A DNA stretch of 64,000 bases, taken from REEB481 sp964586595 (GTDB lineage: Bacteria; Bacteroidota; Bacteroidia; NS11-12g; UBA955). Position 1 is the first letter of the stretch. Every line of letters starts with the position of its first letter. The position numbers were made by a program, and so were the translations under genes. Positions 26,178 through 33,962 of the stretch are shown here, in pieces. The notes under the pieces are model-generated. The model searched no databases and was not told where the DNA came from. It saw only the letters and a program-made list of their open reading frames with translations. The stretch is taken from NCBI GenBank assembly GCA_964586595.1, contig CAZPHB010000004.1, positions 62,001 to 126,000 on the forward strand, given 5' to 3'.

Positions 26178-26212
26178 ATCTAAACGCATCTTAACGCAAA
26201 GCAGTTTGCGCA
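26178..26212. promoter_or_regulatory. Putative operator/promoter region of the late operon
   Basis: ATCTAAACGCA (26178-26188) repeats the left end of the early operator at 20937. It is followed by CGCAAA-GCAG-TTTGCG (26195-26210), a 6-bp inverted repeat with the same AACGCAA/TTGCG half-sites. The late operon's first start codon is at 26216. Confidence 0.5.
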
Positions 26213-26215
26213 AGC

Positions 26216-26776
26216 GTGAAACCTTTGTTGCCCACGATGAAAGCGGGCAAATTGATTTTGGGTGCCGGAATCTTATTCGGTCTTTGGAAACTGGCAAATG
26301 CAGCCACTAAGGCATCTGCATTGCAGAGCAACATTTACGTCAATCCGGCATTCAAATCTGCCCGAATGCAGGGCATCACTCCACTGGTAACTTTCGCCGT
26401 TACCATTCAGAACATCAGCGGCATCAATCTCAGGGTACGCAACTTGTTCTCAAAAATCTTCATCATTACCCCGGAAGGGCGCTCTGAAATCGGATACTCC
26501 AATGTAACCGATGAAGTTGCAATGCCCAGCGGCGAAAGCAGCAGCTTTGATACGACGTTCAACATCAGTGGTTTAACCACAATCAGCCGCATTTTCAAAG
26601 CGCAGCGGCTTGAAATCGTCACCTATTATGAAGTAGCCGGCCAGCGCCTGAGCTATACCAGCAACATGAATGTTGCCGAAGTCGTAAACGGGATCAAGGC
26701 AAAGCTCGGCCTGAAAGGCACAGATGAATACCTACAATACAATCCCCTTACAGGAACCTATCAAAGCGTGATCTGA
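26216..26776 (+). CDS. Membrane-anchored beta-sandwich-like protein (first late gene)
   Basis: About 186 residues (GTG at 26216) or 179 (ATG at 26237). One hydrophobic segment lies at the N-terminus (KLILGAGILFGLWKLANAAT); the rest is strand-rich, with VTFAVTIQNISGINLRVRNL and EIGYSNVTDEVAMPSGESSS, a layout like LEA14/WHy-type beta-sandwiches. It probably sits with its soluble domain on one face of a membrane, cellular or virion. First of a long chain of closely packed genes. Confidence 0.65.
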   Translation: MKPLLPTMKAGKLILGAGILFGLWKLANAATKASALQSNIYVNPAFKSARMQGITPLVTFAVTIQNISGINLRVRNLFSKIFIITPEGRSEIGYSNVTDEVAMPSGESSSFDTTFNISGLTTISRIFKAQRLEIVTYYEVAGQRLSYTSNMNVAEVVNGIKAKLGLKGTDEYLQYNPLTGTYQSVI

Positions 26777-26778
26777 CC

Positions 26779-28815
26779 TTGTACCAGGAAACCTTCATAT
26801 CAGGACTTGGGCTGACAGCCTCTCACAGGCGCACCATCCGTTCCGGGAAGGAGTATGATCGCTTTTTTGGTCCACCCAAGGGAACCGATCCACTTTTGAG
26901 CCAGGGCGCCAGTGTATATGACACCCTGGATTTCATGGCGGACATTGTTTCCAAAACAGCCAGTGAGAGCAGATCCATTGCGGCCCAATTAAAAGGAACC
27001 GGTTTAGCTGATACCTGCCGGAAGCTCTGGAACTTCTGCTACAACCACATCCAGTACAAACAGGATTCACCAGGCGAAGAACAATTGCGCAGTCCATCGC
27101 GCACCTGGGCCGACCGTAAATCAGGTGTTGATTGCGATTGTTTTTCCATCTTCTGCAGCTCAATTCTGTCCAATTTGGGAATTGCGCACAGCCTTCGCAT
27201 TTGCGAGCTGAAGAATAAAGGCTATTTCCAACATGTATATGTGGTAGTTCCTGCCGACCAGCGCGACGGCAACCTTTCAGGAGGATATATAACGATTGAC
27301 CCGGTGTTGGATCGCTTCAATATGGAAGCACCCGGCATCACAAAAACCCATGATAAAATGATACCAGTTCGATTTCTGAATGGCGCTGACAGCGCTTTAA
27401 GCAGCAACAGCTTCGGCACTGAGTTTGACGAATTCAGCGGCCTTGGTTGCGCATGTGATAGCGCCGGCCAGGTAGCCGATAAATTTGTTTCAGCTTGCGC
27501 AACCAATTTGCGCAACACACGCCAGGCTATTGCTGCAAACCCTGACCGTCTTTGTGCCATTTATGATGTTCCGGCACTGCTTCAGGGAATTGATTATGCG
27601 CTTCAATACGAGCATGATCCGAACGCATTTGGAGATGCACTGGCTGTAGTTGCTCAAAGGGAAGCAGGGTTTCTGCTTCTGCACCTGGGTGGCATTGAAG
27701 ATGAATTGCTCGGATTGGATGGCGGACTCGGCAAAGGTGTCTTCAGCAAAATGGCTGCCGGAGTAAAAGCTACCGTGAAAAGAGCCGGTGAAAAGGCACA
27801 GGATGCTGCGAAAAAAGCAGTCAAAGTCGCCAAACAAGCCGGTGAAAAGGTCATTCAATATTCACCACTCACCATTGCGGCCAGAGCCGGTTTTCTCCTG
27901 GCAATGGAAATCAACATGTTCGGCATTGCTGATCAGATCCGCTGGGGATATGCAACACCCGATCAATTGAACCGTTTCGGTGTTTCAGCACAAGAAGCGG
28001 CGAAAGCTCGCGCAGCCTTGGCAAAGGTGGAAGACATGTTCGTCCGTATCCTGAAGGGCCAAAAAGATTCGCTGAAAAAAGCCATTCTAAGTGGCAAACA
28101 GCGACTGGATGGACTTGGTGGCGGCTTTGCTGGTGTCTTGGGGGAGCCCGCAACTGCCGCTGCCACAACATCCGCAGCCATGGCCTTTATCCTTAAAGCC
28201 AAAGATTGGATTGCTGGACTGAAGATAGTTCCAAAGGTTAAGGAACTGGCTGAAAAAAATCCCGATGCAGTGAAACAGGCCAAAAACAAACTCCTGAACA
28301 AGGTATTTGGCCAGAGAAATAAAACGCTTCCTACAGCCGATGGAAAACAAATTATTGAACAGCCACCGGCACAGGATCCTATGGCACCGCCAGAAGCTCA
28401 GGATCCTATGGCGCCGCCAGTAACGCAAGCTCCGCCAGTGAACACCCCCGACACAACATTCAGCGATAACCCTGCAGCTTCATACATGGCACAAACGGAA
28501 ACTCCAGTTGCCAACAATACGGAAACAACGATTAATCCAGATCAAGTATTTCCGCAAAACCCAACAGCAGCAACAGCATTGCCGCAAGAAAAAAAAGGCA
28601 ATTCCGGGCTTGTAATTGGAGCCGTTTTAGGGTTGGGCGCACTTGCATTTTTCGCCAGCAAATCAGGGAAAAGCAAGTCACTCAATGGGCCCGGCAAATC
28701 TCATAGCAAGCCAAAAAAGAAAGCGAAAACTACAGCTAAACCGAAGGCCCAAAAGAAAGGTAAGACTAAAAAAAGTGCAGCCCCAAAGCGGAAGTACGCA
28801 ATCACCATAAAATAA
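26779..28815 (+). CDS. Transglutaminase-like protein with C-terminal membrane segment
   Basis: A 678-residue protein. Residues ~80-180 hold a transglutaminase/papain-like core: SGVDCDCFSIFCS (candidate nucleophile C119 or C121), FQHVYVVV with H152 and YITIDPV with D174. The middle is helical and Ala/Lys-rich (~330-420); a Pro/Ala-rich stretch (~535-590) contains a repeated QDPMAPPEA-type unit; a single hydrophobic segment SGLVIGAVLGLGALAFFA lies near residue 620; the tail is very basic. It could be a protease or cross-linker acting on virion or wall components. The start is TTG at 26779, two bases after the previous stop; no nearby ATG is in frame. Confidence 0.7.
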   Translation: MYQETFISGLGLTASHRRTIRSGKEYDRFFGPPKGTDPLLSQGASVYDTLDFMADIVSKTASESRSIAAQLKGTGLADTCRKLWNFCYNHIQYKQDSPGEEQLRSPSRTWADRKSGVDCDCFSIFCSSILSNLGIAHSLRICELKNKGYFQHVYVVVPADQRDGNLSGGYITIDPVLDRFNMEAPGITKTHDKMIPVRFLNGADSALSSNSFGTEFDEFSGLGCACDSAGQVADKFVSACATNLRNTRQAIAANPDRLCAIYDVPALLQGIDYALQYEHDPNAFGDALAVVAQREAGFLLLHLGGIEDELLGLDGGLGKGVFSKMAAGVKATVKRAGEKAQDAAKKAVKVAKQAGEKVIQYSPLTIAARAGFLLAMEINMFGIADQIRWGYATPDQLNRFGVSAQEAAKARAALAKVEDMFVRILKGQKDSLKKAILSGKQRLDGLGGGFAGVLGEPATAAATTSAAMAFILKAKDWIAGLKIVPKVKELAEKNPDAVKQAKNKLLNKVFGQRNKTLPTADGKQIIEQPPAQDPMAPPEAQDPMAPPVTQAPPVNTPDTTFSDNPAASYMAQTETPVANNTETTINPDQVFPQNPTAATALPQEKKGNSGLVIGAVLGLGALAFFASKSGKSKSLNGPGKSHSKPKKKAKTTAKPKAQKKGKTKKSAAPKRKYAITIK

Positions 28816-28834
28816 CCAAACAACAATAGATACC

Positions 28835-29356
28835 ATGAAAATGCCTCAAACGAAGGAAATGGTAGGCTCTGCAAAAAGCATGGGCCTTACCCTCGGCGGC
28901 TTTATCGGCGCAAATGCCGTGGCCAAGGCCGTAAACAAAGACAACTGGAAAGTGAATGGTCTGATGACTGTAATCTCCCTGCTTGTACTGGGTGCCAGCA
29001 AAAAAGAATGGCAAAAGAACCTGGCTACCGGCACCGGCGTGTATTTCGGCATTAAAACCATGAACAATCTCACCACTGAAGTTGTGAATGGTCTTTCAGG
29101 TGTGCCTGATTCCGTAAAGGAGATCATGAACAAATACATTCCCCGCCTGGGTGAAACTGATGAGGATGATGCCGTAGGAGCACTGAATGCATCAGAAAGA
29201 GAAATATTGCTCGGCTACATGGGCAATGCTACCGGAGCTGAAGAGTTGCTGGGTAACACACCAAGAGCCATTCCAGCAAACATTTCTGCTGGTTCAAAAG
29301 CTGTTTCCAACAGGAACACCTTCATGTGCAAAGCAATCAACGGATTGAACTTCTAA
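28835..29356 (+). CDS. Small hydrophobic protein, possible virion membrane protein
   Basis: A 173-residue protein with two moderately hydrophobic segments (~residues 14-32 and ~42-58, NGLMTVISLLVLGAS) and a Gly/Thr-rich third (~66-75), followed by an acidic soluble part (LGETDEDDAVGALNASEREI). No family recognised. It directly precedes the proposed capsid gene, which makes a structural role likely but unproven. Confidence 0.6.
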   Translation: MKMPQTKEMVGSAKSMGLTLGGFIGANAVAKAVNKDNWKVNGLMTVISLLVLGASKKEWQKNLATGTGVYFGIKTMNNLTTEVVNGLSGVPDSVKEIMNKYIPRLGETDEDDAVGALNASEREILLGYMGNATGAEELLGNTPRAIPANISAGSKAVSNRNTFMCKAINGLNF

Positions 29357-29388
29357 TCAAATCAGAAAACATTTAATCAATCAATATC

Positions 29389-30060
29389 ATGCAACCAAAT
29401 CTGCAAGAAATCATCAACCTGCGCATGGCCGGCTTCATCAGCCGCGCTGCTGCCTATCTCATGAGCAAGCTCGGAGAATTGAACCCAAATACCGCTGCAA
29501 AACTGGGTAGCGGTGCCCTGGAAGTAGTGGACGCTGAAGTAATCCATACTTTTGGTGTAGCCACTGGCGGAAGCGGCGGCGTTTATGCCGTATTGGACAA
29601 CAGCCAAACCACCATTAACCGCGAAATTGGAGTTTCCGATTTCGACAAGGGAAGATTGGATGAAGACAGTTACCTGTCTGTAAATCGAGTAATCCTTGAC
29701 TATGGCGGAATTGCTGCCAGCTACAACAGCAAGAACAAGGTATTCTCTCCTGCCAAATATGATGTAGCCGGAGCAGCTCGCTTCCCTGCCGAAGTTTTAA
29801 ATGGTCGTTTGCGTGTATTTGCGAATAACAAGCCGCTGTTTGAAATGCCTGTGGATGGCTGTGTGCTCAATGGTCGTGAATTCCAGGGTAAAGAAGATCT
29901 GCGCGAGCTGGAGATTCCAAAAATCATTCCCGGTGGAACTGACATCCGCATTGAACTGATCACTCCAGGTGGCACCGCAATCAGCGGAACGGCCAGCAAT
30001 TCACACCACTTCAAACTTCGCTTCCAGGGCGCTATCACCAAAGCTGCCCCCGGCAAATAA
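29389..30060 (+). CDS. Beta-rich protein, major capsid protein candidate
   Basis: A 223-residue protein with a helical first ~35 residues and a strand-rich remainder, without signal peptide. The stretch GRLRVFANNKPLFEMPVDGC to GGTDIRIELITPGG (~140-205) has the strand-loop rhythm of jelly-roll capsid proteins of non-tailed phages, but I see no residue-level signature. Support for heavy expression is the strong hairpin just after the gene (30071-30104), inside an otherwise continuous operon. If the element makes particles, this is the best candidate for the main shell protein. Confidence 0.6.
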   Translation: MQPNLQEIINLRMAGFISRAAAYLMSKLGELNPNTAAKLGSGALEVVDAEVIHTFGVATGGSGGVYAVLDNSQTTINREIGVSDFDKGRLDEDSYLSVNRVILDYGGIAASYNSKNKVFSPAKYDVAGAARFPAEVLNGRLRVFANNKPLFEMPVDGCVLNGREFQGKEDLRELEIPKIIPGGTDIRIELITPGGTAISGTASNSHHFKLRFQGAITKAAPGK

Positions 30061-30070
30061 TTATTTAATC

Positions 30071-30104
30071 AAAGGGCTGCCGGATCAAAGGCCGGCAGCC
30101 CTTT
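30071..30104 (+). terminator. Strong hairpin after the capsid candidate
   Basis: AAAGGGCTGCCGG pairs with CCGGCAGCCCTTT over 13 bp around an 8-base loop; the 3' arm ends in TTT and then CATTTAAAA. It is a partial intrinsic terminator or mRNA-stabilising hairpin inside the late operon, 11 bases after the stop codon at 30060. Confidence 0.75.
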
Positions 30105-30117
30105 CATTTAAAACGCT

Positions 30118-30312
30118 ATGGCAAATCACAAACACATCCTGAGGTACAACCTCCGCGAAAAACGATACTACAGATTCGATGTAGTGCGTGACATTTTGGT
30201 GGAGATCGGCAAGGAAGAGTACCACACCTTGAAAAAAGAAAATGAGGATGCTGATAAAGCCTCCACCACAGACAATCAATCTCAATCAACCCATGAGAAC
30301 AACAACCCTTAA
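30118..30312 (+). CDS. Small hypothetical late protein
   Basis: A 64-residue protein, basic N-terminal half (MANHKHILRYNLREKRYYRF) and acidic, Gln/Asn-rich tail. It overlaps the next gene by 20 bases. No family recognised. Confidence 0.55.
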   Translation: MANHKHILRYNLREKRYYRFDVVRDILVEIGKEEYHTLKKENEDADKASTTDNQSQSTHENNNP

Positions 30313-30676
30313 CCTCGACATTCCGCTGACCGGAGCTATTGCTGCCGGCACTGCCAACACAGCCACTGTTTCCATTCCTGCAAACAAGCGGGTAAGCGCC
30401 GTGGAATTCACTGAAGTTGCCAATGCTGCAGCTCGCAATTATGACATCCGCATGGATGACAAAACCGGCATTGTACAAGATTACAGCCACCGCCTGGCCG
30501 TTTGTGCTGTAGTGAACGGAAATACATTCCTGAATACGCCATTCCGCGAGCGGCGCCATCCTTACAACCTGGACGGCAACCAAAACATTTCGATCCAAAC
30601 ACGCATGATCGATGCTTTGGGAGCTGGTGAAACCATTCGCCTTCGCGTAACCTTCCACCTGGTAGATTGTGCCTGA
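30293..30676 (+). CDS. Small beta-rich protein, minor capsid candidate
   Basis: A 127-residue protein, nearly all predicted strand: MRTTTLNLDIPLTGAIAAGT at the start, TATVSIPANKRVSAVEFTEV, and a closing AGETIRLRVTFHLVD. Its size and strand content fit a single jelly-roll fold. The longer frame from 30242 is rejected because it lies in the previous gene; ATG 30293 is chosen. It is the second beta-rich small protein in the late operon and could pair with the 29389 product. Confidence 0.55.
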   Translation: MRTTTLNLDIPLTGAIAAGTANTATVSIPANKRVSAVEFTEVANAAARNYDIRMDDKTGIVQDYSHRLAVCAVVNGNTFLNTPFRERRHPYNLDGNQNISIQTRMIDALGAGETIRLRVTFHLVDCA

Positions 30677-30954
30677 TGAAAGCCGGTTGTATCGACGTTC
30701 GCTTTGAAATGTTGGGTGCGGATGCAAACCTTTTGCAAACAGAAGGTTGCGTTCGCTTCGAGATAGAAGTTCTGGGCAACACACCGATTTTGTTCGACAA
30801 TACGGCCCCTATTTGGCCGGCGGACGGCAAAGTGTGTTTCCCGGCAATTGGTGAACGGCCCTACTGCCGGAATTTCCCAATCTCCTGGAACACCGACGAT
30901 ATCAGCTCCCCGGATCGTCGGATTAGAGTTACAAAATATTACCTCACCTGCTGA
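30676..30954 (+). CDS. Small hypothetical late protein
   Basis: A 92-residue protein (MKAGCIDVRFEMLGADANLL at the start), strand-rich, with five cysteines. It starts in a TGATG overlap with the previous stop. No family recognised; the position suggests a structural or accessory role. Confidence 0.55.
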   Translation: MKAGCIDVRFEMLGADANLLQTEGCVRFEIEVLGNTPILFDNTAPIWPADGKVCFPAIGERPYCRNFPISWNTDDISSPDRRIRVTKYYLTC

Positions 30955-30955
30955 T

Positions 30956-31216
30956 ATGTGGAAATCCATCGCACAGATATTCTGGCAGTCTGTTGAAAAA
31001 ATCGGGCTTGCAGCAAGCATTCTGCTTGCATCAGTAATTGTTGAAGGCTTCCTGATCTTCCACCTGTTCATGAAAATTGACCGGCTGGAAAACCAAGTTA
31101 AAGACTGCCAACAGAGCCAGGTAAAACTTCTGACCGAGGTGGTATTGAACAACACAGAGGCACTTATTGAATACAGGGAGCAAATCAAGTACATGCAGTA
31201 TTCCAGAAACCCATGA
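30956..31216 (+). CDS. Small membrane protein with coiled coil
   Basis: An 86-residue protein with one membrane segment (~residues 17-39, GLAASILLASVIVEGFLIF) followed by a coiled coil (KIDRLENQVKDCQQSQVKLL). The plan recalls spanin or holin-accessory proteins and small virion membrane proteins; it cannot be told which. The open frame runs back to 30848, but ATG 30956 fits the gene order. The stop overlaps the next ATG. Confidence 0.6.
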   Translation: MWKSIAQIFWQSVEKIGLAASILLASVIVEGFLIFHLFMKIDRLENQVKDCQQSQVKLLTEVVLNNTEALIEYREQIKYMQYSRNP

Positions 31217-31890
31217 AAAAGCAATGTATCCAATGCTCAGCAGCATTTGAAGCGAAAAGGGCCGATGCCCGATTCTGCTCCAATGTTTGCCGCGCCCATT
31301 ACCACAACGACAACAAGGGCCGGCAAACGCAACAACAAACGCAACAACCGCAACTACCCATGTTTCAGCCGCCTGTAGCTCAACCAATCACCCATCAGAA
31401 CTTTGGACTTTATGGCCTGGAAGATCCGCGCATTCAGAAGTTACAGGACAAAATAGAAACCCTTCAGGAAAAAAACAGGTCACTGGAGATTGAAATGATG
31501 CAGGTGAAAGCCAATGCACAAATTCAGGAACAAATCAACAAGTTCAAGGCCGACATGGAGCCGGAACCTCCCGGCGGCCTCGCTGGGCTGGTGGACACCA
31601 TCACCGGCAATGAACGGCTCATGAACCTTGCAGAGAAATTCATTGAAGCCAAAATGATTAATTCCGAAAGCTCTGGGGACGGCAACCTTTTATCCGGAGT
31701 AGAAGGTGATAAACGCGACAAGCTGCATGCGCTTTTAGAGATAGGCAAAACCCTGGACGAAAACATGGTGGACGTATTGCTCGGTATTGCCGGGAAAGCA
31801 TCCGCTGACCCAGAAGGATTTTTTCAAGGGCTGCAGGAAGCCAGTGCATTACCAGAAGAACAACCACTTAAATCCCCATTTATACCATGA
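31213..31890 (+). CDS. Zinc-finger and coiled-coil protein
   Basis: A 225-residue protein. The first ~30 residues are a zinc ribbon of the type CIQCSAAFEAKRADARFCSN followed by CRAHYH (CxxC...CxxxC with a nearby His). A Gln/Pro-rich linker follows (TQQQTQQPQLPMFQPP), then a coiled coil (~residues 75-118), then a helical domain. Similar DARFCS zinc ribbons occur in small proteins of Bacteroidota plasmids and phages. It probably binds nucleic acid or a partner protein; an architectural role is possible. Confidence 0.65.
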   Translation: MKKQCIQCSAAFEAKRADARFCSNVCRAHYHNDNKGRQTQQQTQQPQLPMFQPPVAQPITHQNFGLYGLEDPRIQKLQDKIETLQEKNRSLEIEMMQVKANAQIQEQINKFKADMEPEPPGGLAGLVDTITGNERLMNLAEKFIEAKMINSESSGDGNLLSGVEGDKRDKLHALLEIGKTLDENMVDVLLGIAGKASADPEGFFQGLQEASALPEEQPLKSPFIP

Positions 31891-32075
31891 CAACCATCAA
31901 TTTGGAACTTCCCACCACCAATGCCGCTGAAGTAGCAATTACACGCATTGCGCTGCAAAAGCTGGCAAAAAACATCACTCCCATGAACCTGCAATTCCTG
32001 GCAGAGCTGTCTGAGAAACCCAAGGTGAATGAGAAGCTCCATGCCAAGAAAGGCACCATCCGAACATTTTTATGA
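31887..32075 (+). CDS. Small hypothetical late protein
   Basis: A 62-residue soluble helical protein, MTTINLELPTTNAAEVAITR at the start. It overlaps both neighbours by four bases, which supports translation. No family recognised. Confidence 0.55.
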   Translation: MTTINLELPTTNAAEVAITRIALQKLAKNITPMNLQFLAELSEKPKVNEKLHAKKGTIRTFL

Positions 32076-32545
32076 AGAACGCTAACTTGAAGACAGCCGC
32101 GATAATCGGCGGTGTAGCATTGGCTGTAGGCGGGGCCGGTTATTTAATTGTTCGCCGTATCGTGAGAACTGCGAAGATCAATAACACGACAAGGAAGCTG
32201 GATGAGATTGATTCCAAAGACCCCAGAGAAGCTCTTGCCGTTGGCTTTGCGCAACAGCTTTATGCTGGTTTTAATCCGTATTCCTTGGATAATACCTGGT
32301 TTTCATGGGTGCCGGATGGAACCGATGAGGAAGCACTTTATCGCGTTGCTCGTGAAATGAAAGCGCGAAATGTAGAGTTTTCTCGAGTTGCCAAAGCGTA
32401 CCGAAATCTTTACCAAAGCGAACTGATTCAAGATTTAACCAGCGAATTAGATCCAGGAGAATTAAGAATGTTCTATCAACAATTGGGTATGAATATATCA
32501 GGAATTGGATCTGCTCAGGTAAATAACTCACTCATATTGATATGA
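32072..32545 (+). CDS. Membrane-anchored hypothetical protein
   Basis: A 157-residue protein with one N-terminal membrane segment (~residues 8-28, AAIIGGVALAVGGAGYLIV) followed by basic residues and a soluble helical domain that contains SKDPREALAVGFAQQLYAGF. No family recognised. The Gly-rich anchor resembles those of the gene that follows (32542) and the first late gene. Confidence 0.6.
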   Translation: MKNANLKTAAIIGGVALAVGGAGYLIVRRIVRTAKINNTTRKLDEIDSKDPREALAVGFAQQLYAGFNPYSLDNTWFSWVPDGTDEEALYRVAREMKARNVEFSRVAKAYRNLYQSELIQDLTSELDPGELRMFYQQLGMNISGIGSAQVNNSLILI

Positions 32546-33126
32546 CGAATACAAACAAAATACTCATCGGATTACTCATCGGCGGCGTGGCCGCTGGCGG
32601 CTATTATTTGTACCGCCGCAGTAAGGAGGGCACAAATTCAAACGCACCTTCACCTTCACAAAACGAGGATCCAAATACTTCATCTGTAACACCCCAAAAG
32701 TCTGATCCAAACAACAGCGGCGTATATGTAGCCCCTCAGGTTTCCTTCCAGGACAAGGTTAAAATGTTGCAAGCTGCCTTGCGAATTACCGCAGATGGAG
32801 TTCCTGGAAAACAGACCATGACCACACTGAACAAGTTTTTGGTTGTCCCAAAGCTTGATCAGAGCAATATCGACATCACCACAAAGCGAATTAAACTACT
32901 TGCTGAAGCTGTTTTCAGCCTGTATTACAATAAAGACCAAAGCCTTGCACGACGAAAAGAGATGTGGAATGAATGGCGCGCTAAAATCAATTCATCCAAT
33001 TTAGGCCTTGACTTTTCTCGCAACGTACCACCATCGTTCGCCAATTACTACGGCAGAGGCATTTACCAATTTTACAACCCCGCCATTTCTGGCTTAAACG
33101 GAACAACCAACCTTCCATTGATATGA
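32542..33126 (+). CDS. Membrane-anchored peptidoglycan-binding protein
   Basis: A 194-residue protein with an N-terminal anchor (ILIGLLIGGVAAGGYYLYRR), a Ser/Pro/Asn-rich linker (~30-65), and a module FQDKVKMLQAALRITADGVP followed by GKQTMTTLNKFL that fits a PG_binding_1 domain. The C-terminal ~85 residues are unassigned. It lies just before the lysozyme, so it probably works in wall penetration or lysis. Confidence 0.7.
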   Translation: MTNTNKILIGLLIGGVAAGGYYLYRRSKEGTNSNAPSPSQNEDPNTSSVTPQKSDPNNSGVYVAPQVSFQDKVKMLQAALRITADGVPGKQTMTTLNKFLVVPKLDQSNIDITTKRIKLLAEAVFSLYYNKDQSLARRKEMWNEWRAKINSSNLGLDFSRNVPPSFANYYGRGIYQFYNPAISGLNGTTNLPLI

Positions 33127-33293
33127 AAAAGCTACTACAAAAATTTGCACAAGATCCTCGCACTACTGTAACCGGTTGCGGTTCTGGCGTATTACTCATT
33201 CGCGAAGGACTTCAATCTGGAAACTACTGGATTGTTGCCAGCGGCGCATTGACCCTTTTGATGGGAATTTTCGCAAAAGACGGAGGTAAATAA
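33123..33293 (+). CDS. Small membrane protein, holin candidate
   Basis: A 56-residue protein, MKKLLQKFAQDPRTTVTGCG at the start, with a hydrophobic C-terminal half (YWIVASGALTLLMGIFA). It overlaps the gene before by four bases and ends three bases before the lysozyme start. Small size, membrane segment and position fit a holin; sequence alone cannot confirm that. Confidence 0.55.
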   Translation: MKKLLQKFAQDPRTTVTGCGSGVLLIREGLQSGNYWIVASGALTLLMGIFAKDGGK

Positions 33294-33296
33294 GCC

Positions 33297-33962
33297 ATGG
33301 CAGACTATCGGAGCAGGGTTTCAGGCCTTCTTTATGATGAGGGTGGATTAAGTAATTCAGCGCTGGACACCACGGCGGCCCGTAATCCCGTGCCCGATGG
33401 AACCGGCAATCACACGAACAAGGGTATCACATGGGCTGCCTTCAAAATGTTGGCTCCCAAGCTGGGATACCAAGCCACACCAGAACTGTTTTACCGCATG
33501 CCGAAGGATGTCTGGATGAAAATATACAAGGTTGGGTTTTGGGATGCTGTCCGTGGTGATGAAATCAAAAGCCAGGCAATTGCAGACATGATTGTCGATA
33601 TTGCTTTTAACGCCGGCCCAGGTCGAGCTGCGCAACTTGCGCAAAGAGCGGTAAACCGGATGGGCCACAAGCCCCCATTGCCGGAAAACACCACATTTGG
33701 CCCTTTGACAGTGCGCGGCGTAAATCAATTCAGCCGCACCAAGAATCAGGAAATCAGCCTCCTTTCCCGGCTTCGTGACGTTCGTATTGCACATTGGAAA
33801 AGCCTTTCCAACTGGGAAACCTTCAAAAATGGCTGGATGAACAGAGTGAACAACCTGTATCGTTCGGGATTGGAAACGATTAAGAAGAACCCCGGAACCG
33901 GCATTTTGATTTTTGCACTCGCATTTGGCGGCTGGTATTTATACCAAAAAACACAGGCATGA
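33297..33962 (+). CDS. GH108-type lysozyme (N-acetylmuramidase) with C-terminal membrane segment
   Basis: A 221-residue protein. The N-terminal region has the GH108 active-site block LLYDEGGLSN (catalytic E15) followed by GNHTNKGITWAAF, then VGFWDAVRGDEIKSQAIADM and FNAGPGRAAQLAQRA, the second half of the domain. The family cuts the glycan strands of peptidoglycan. A single hydrophobic segment ends the protein (GTGILIFALAFGGWYLY), so the enzyme is membrane-bound; free endolysins of tailed phages usually lack this. This would suit a virion-associated or membrane-tethered lytic enzyme. Confidence 0.85.
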   Translation: MADYRSRVSGLLYDEGGLSNSALDTTAARNPVPDGTGNHTNKGITWAAFKMLAPKLGYQATPELFYRMPKDVWMKIYKVGFWDAVRGDEIKSQAIADMIVDIAFNAGPGRAAQLAQRAVNRMGHKPPLPENTTFGPLTVRGVNQFSRTKNQEISLLSRLRDVRIAHWKSLSNWETFKNGWMNRVNNLYRSGLETIKKNPGTGILIFALAFGGWYLYQKTQA

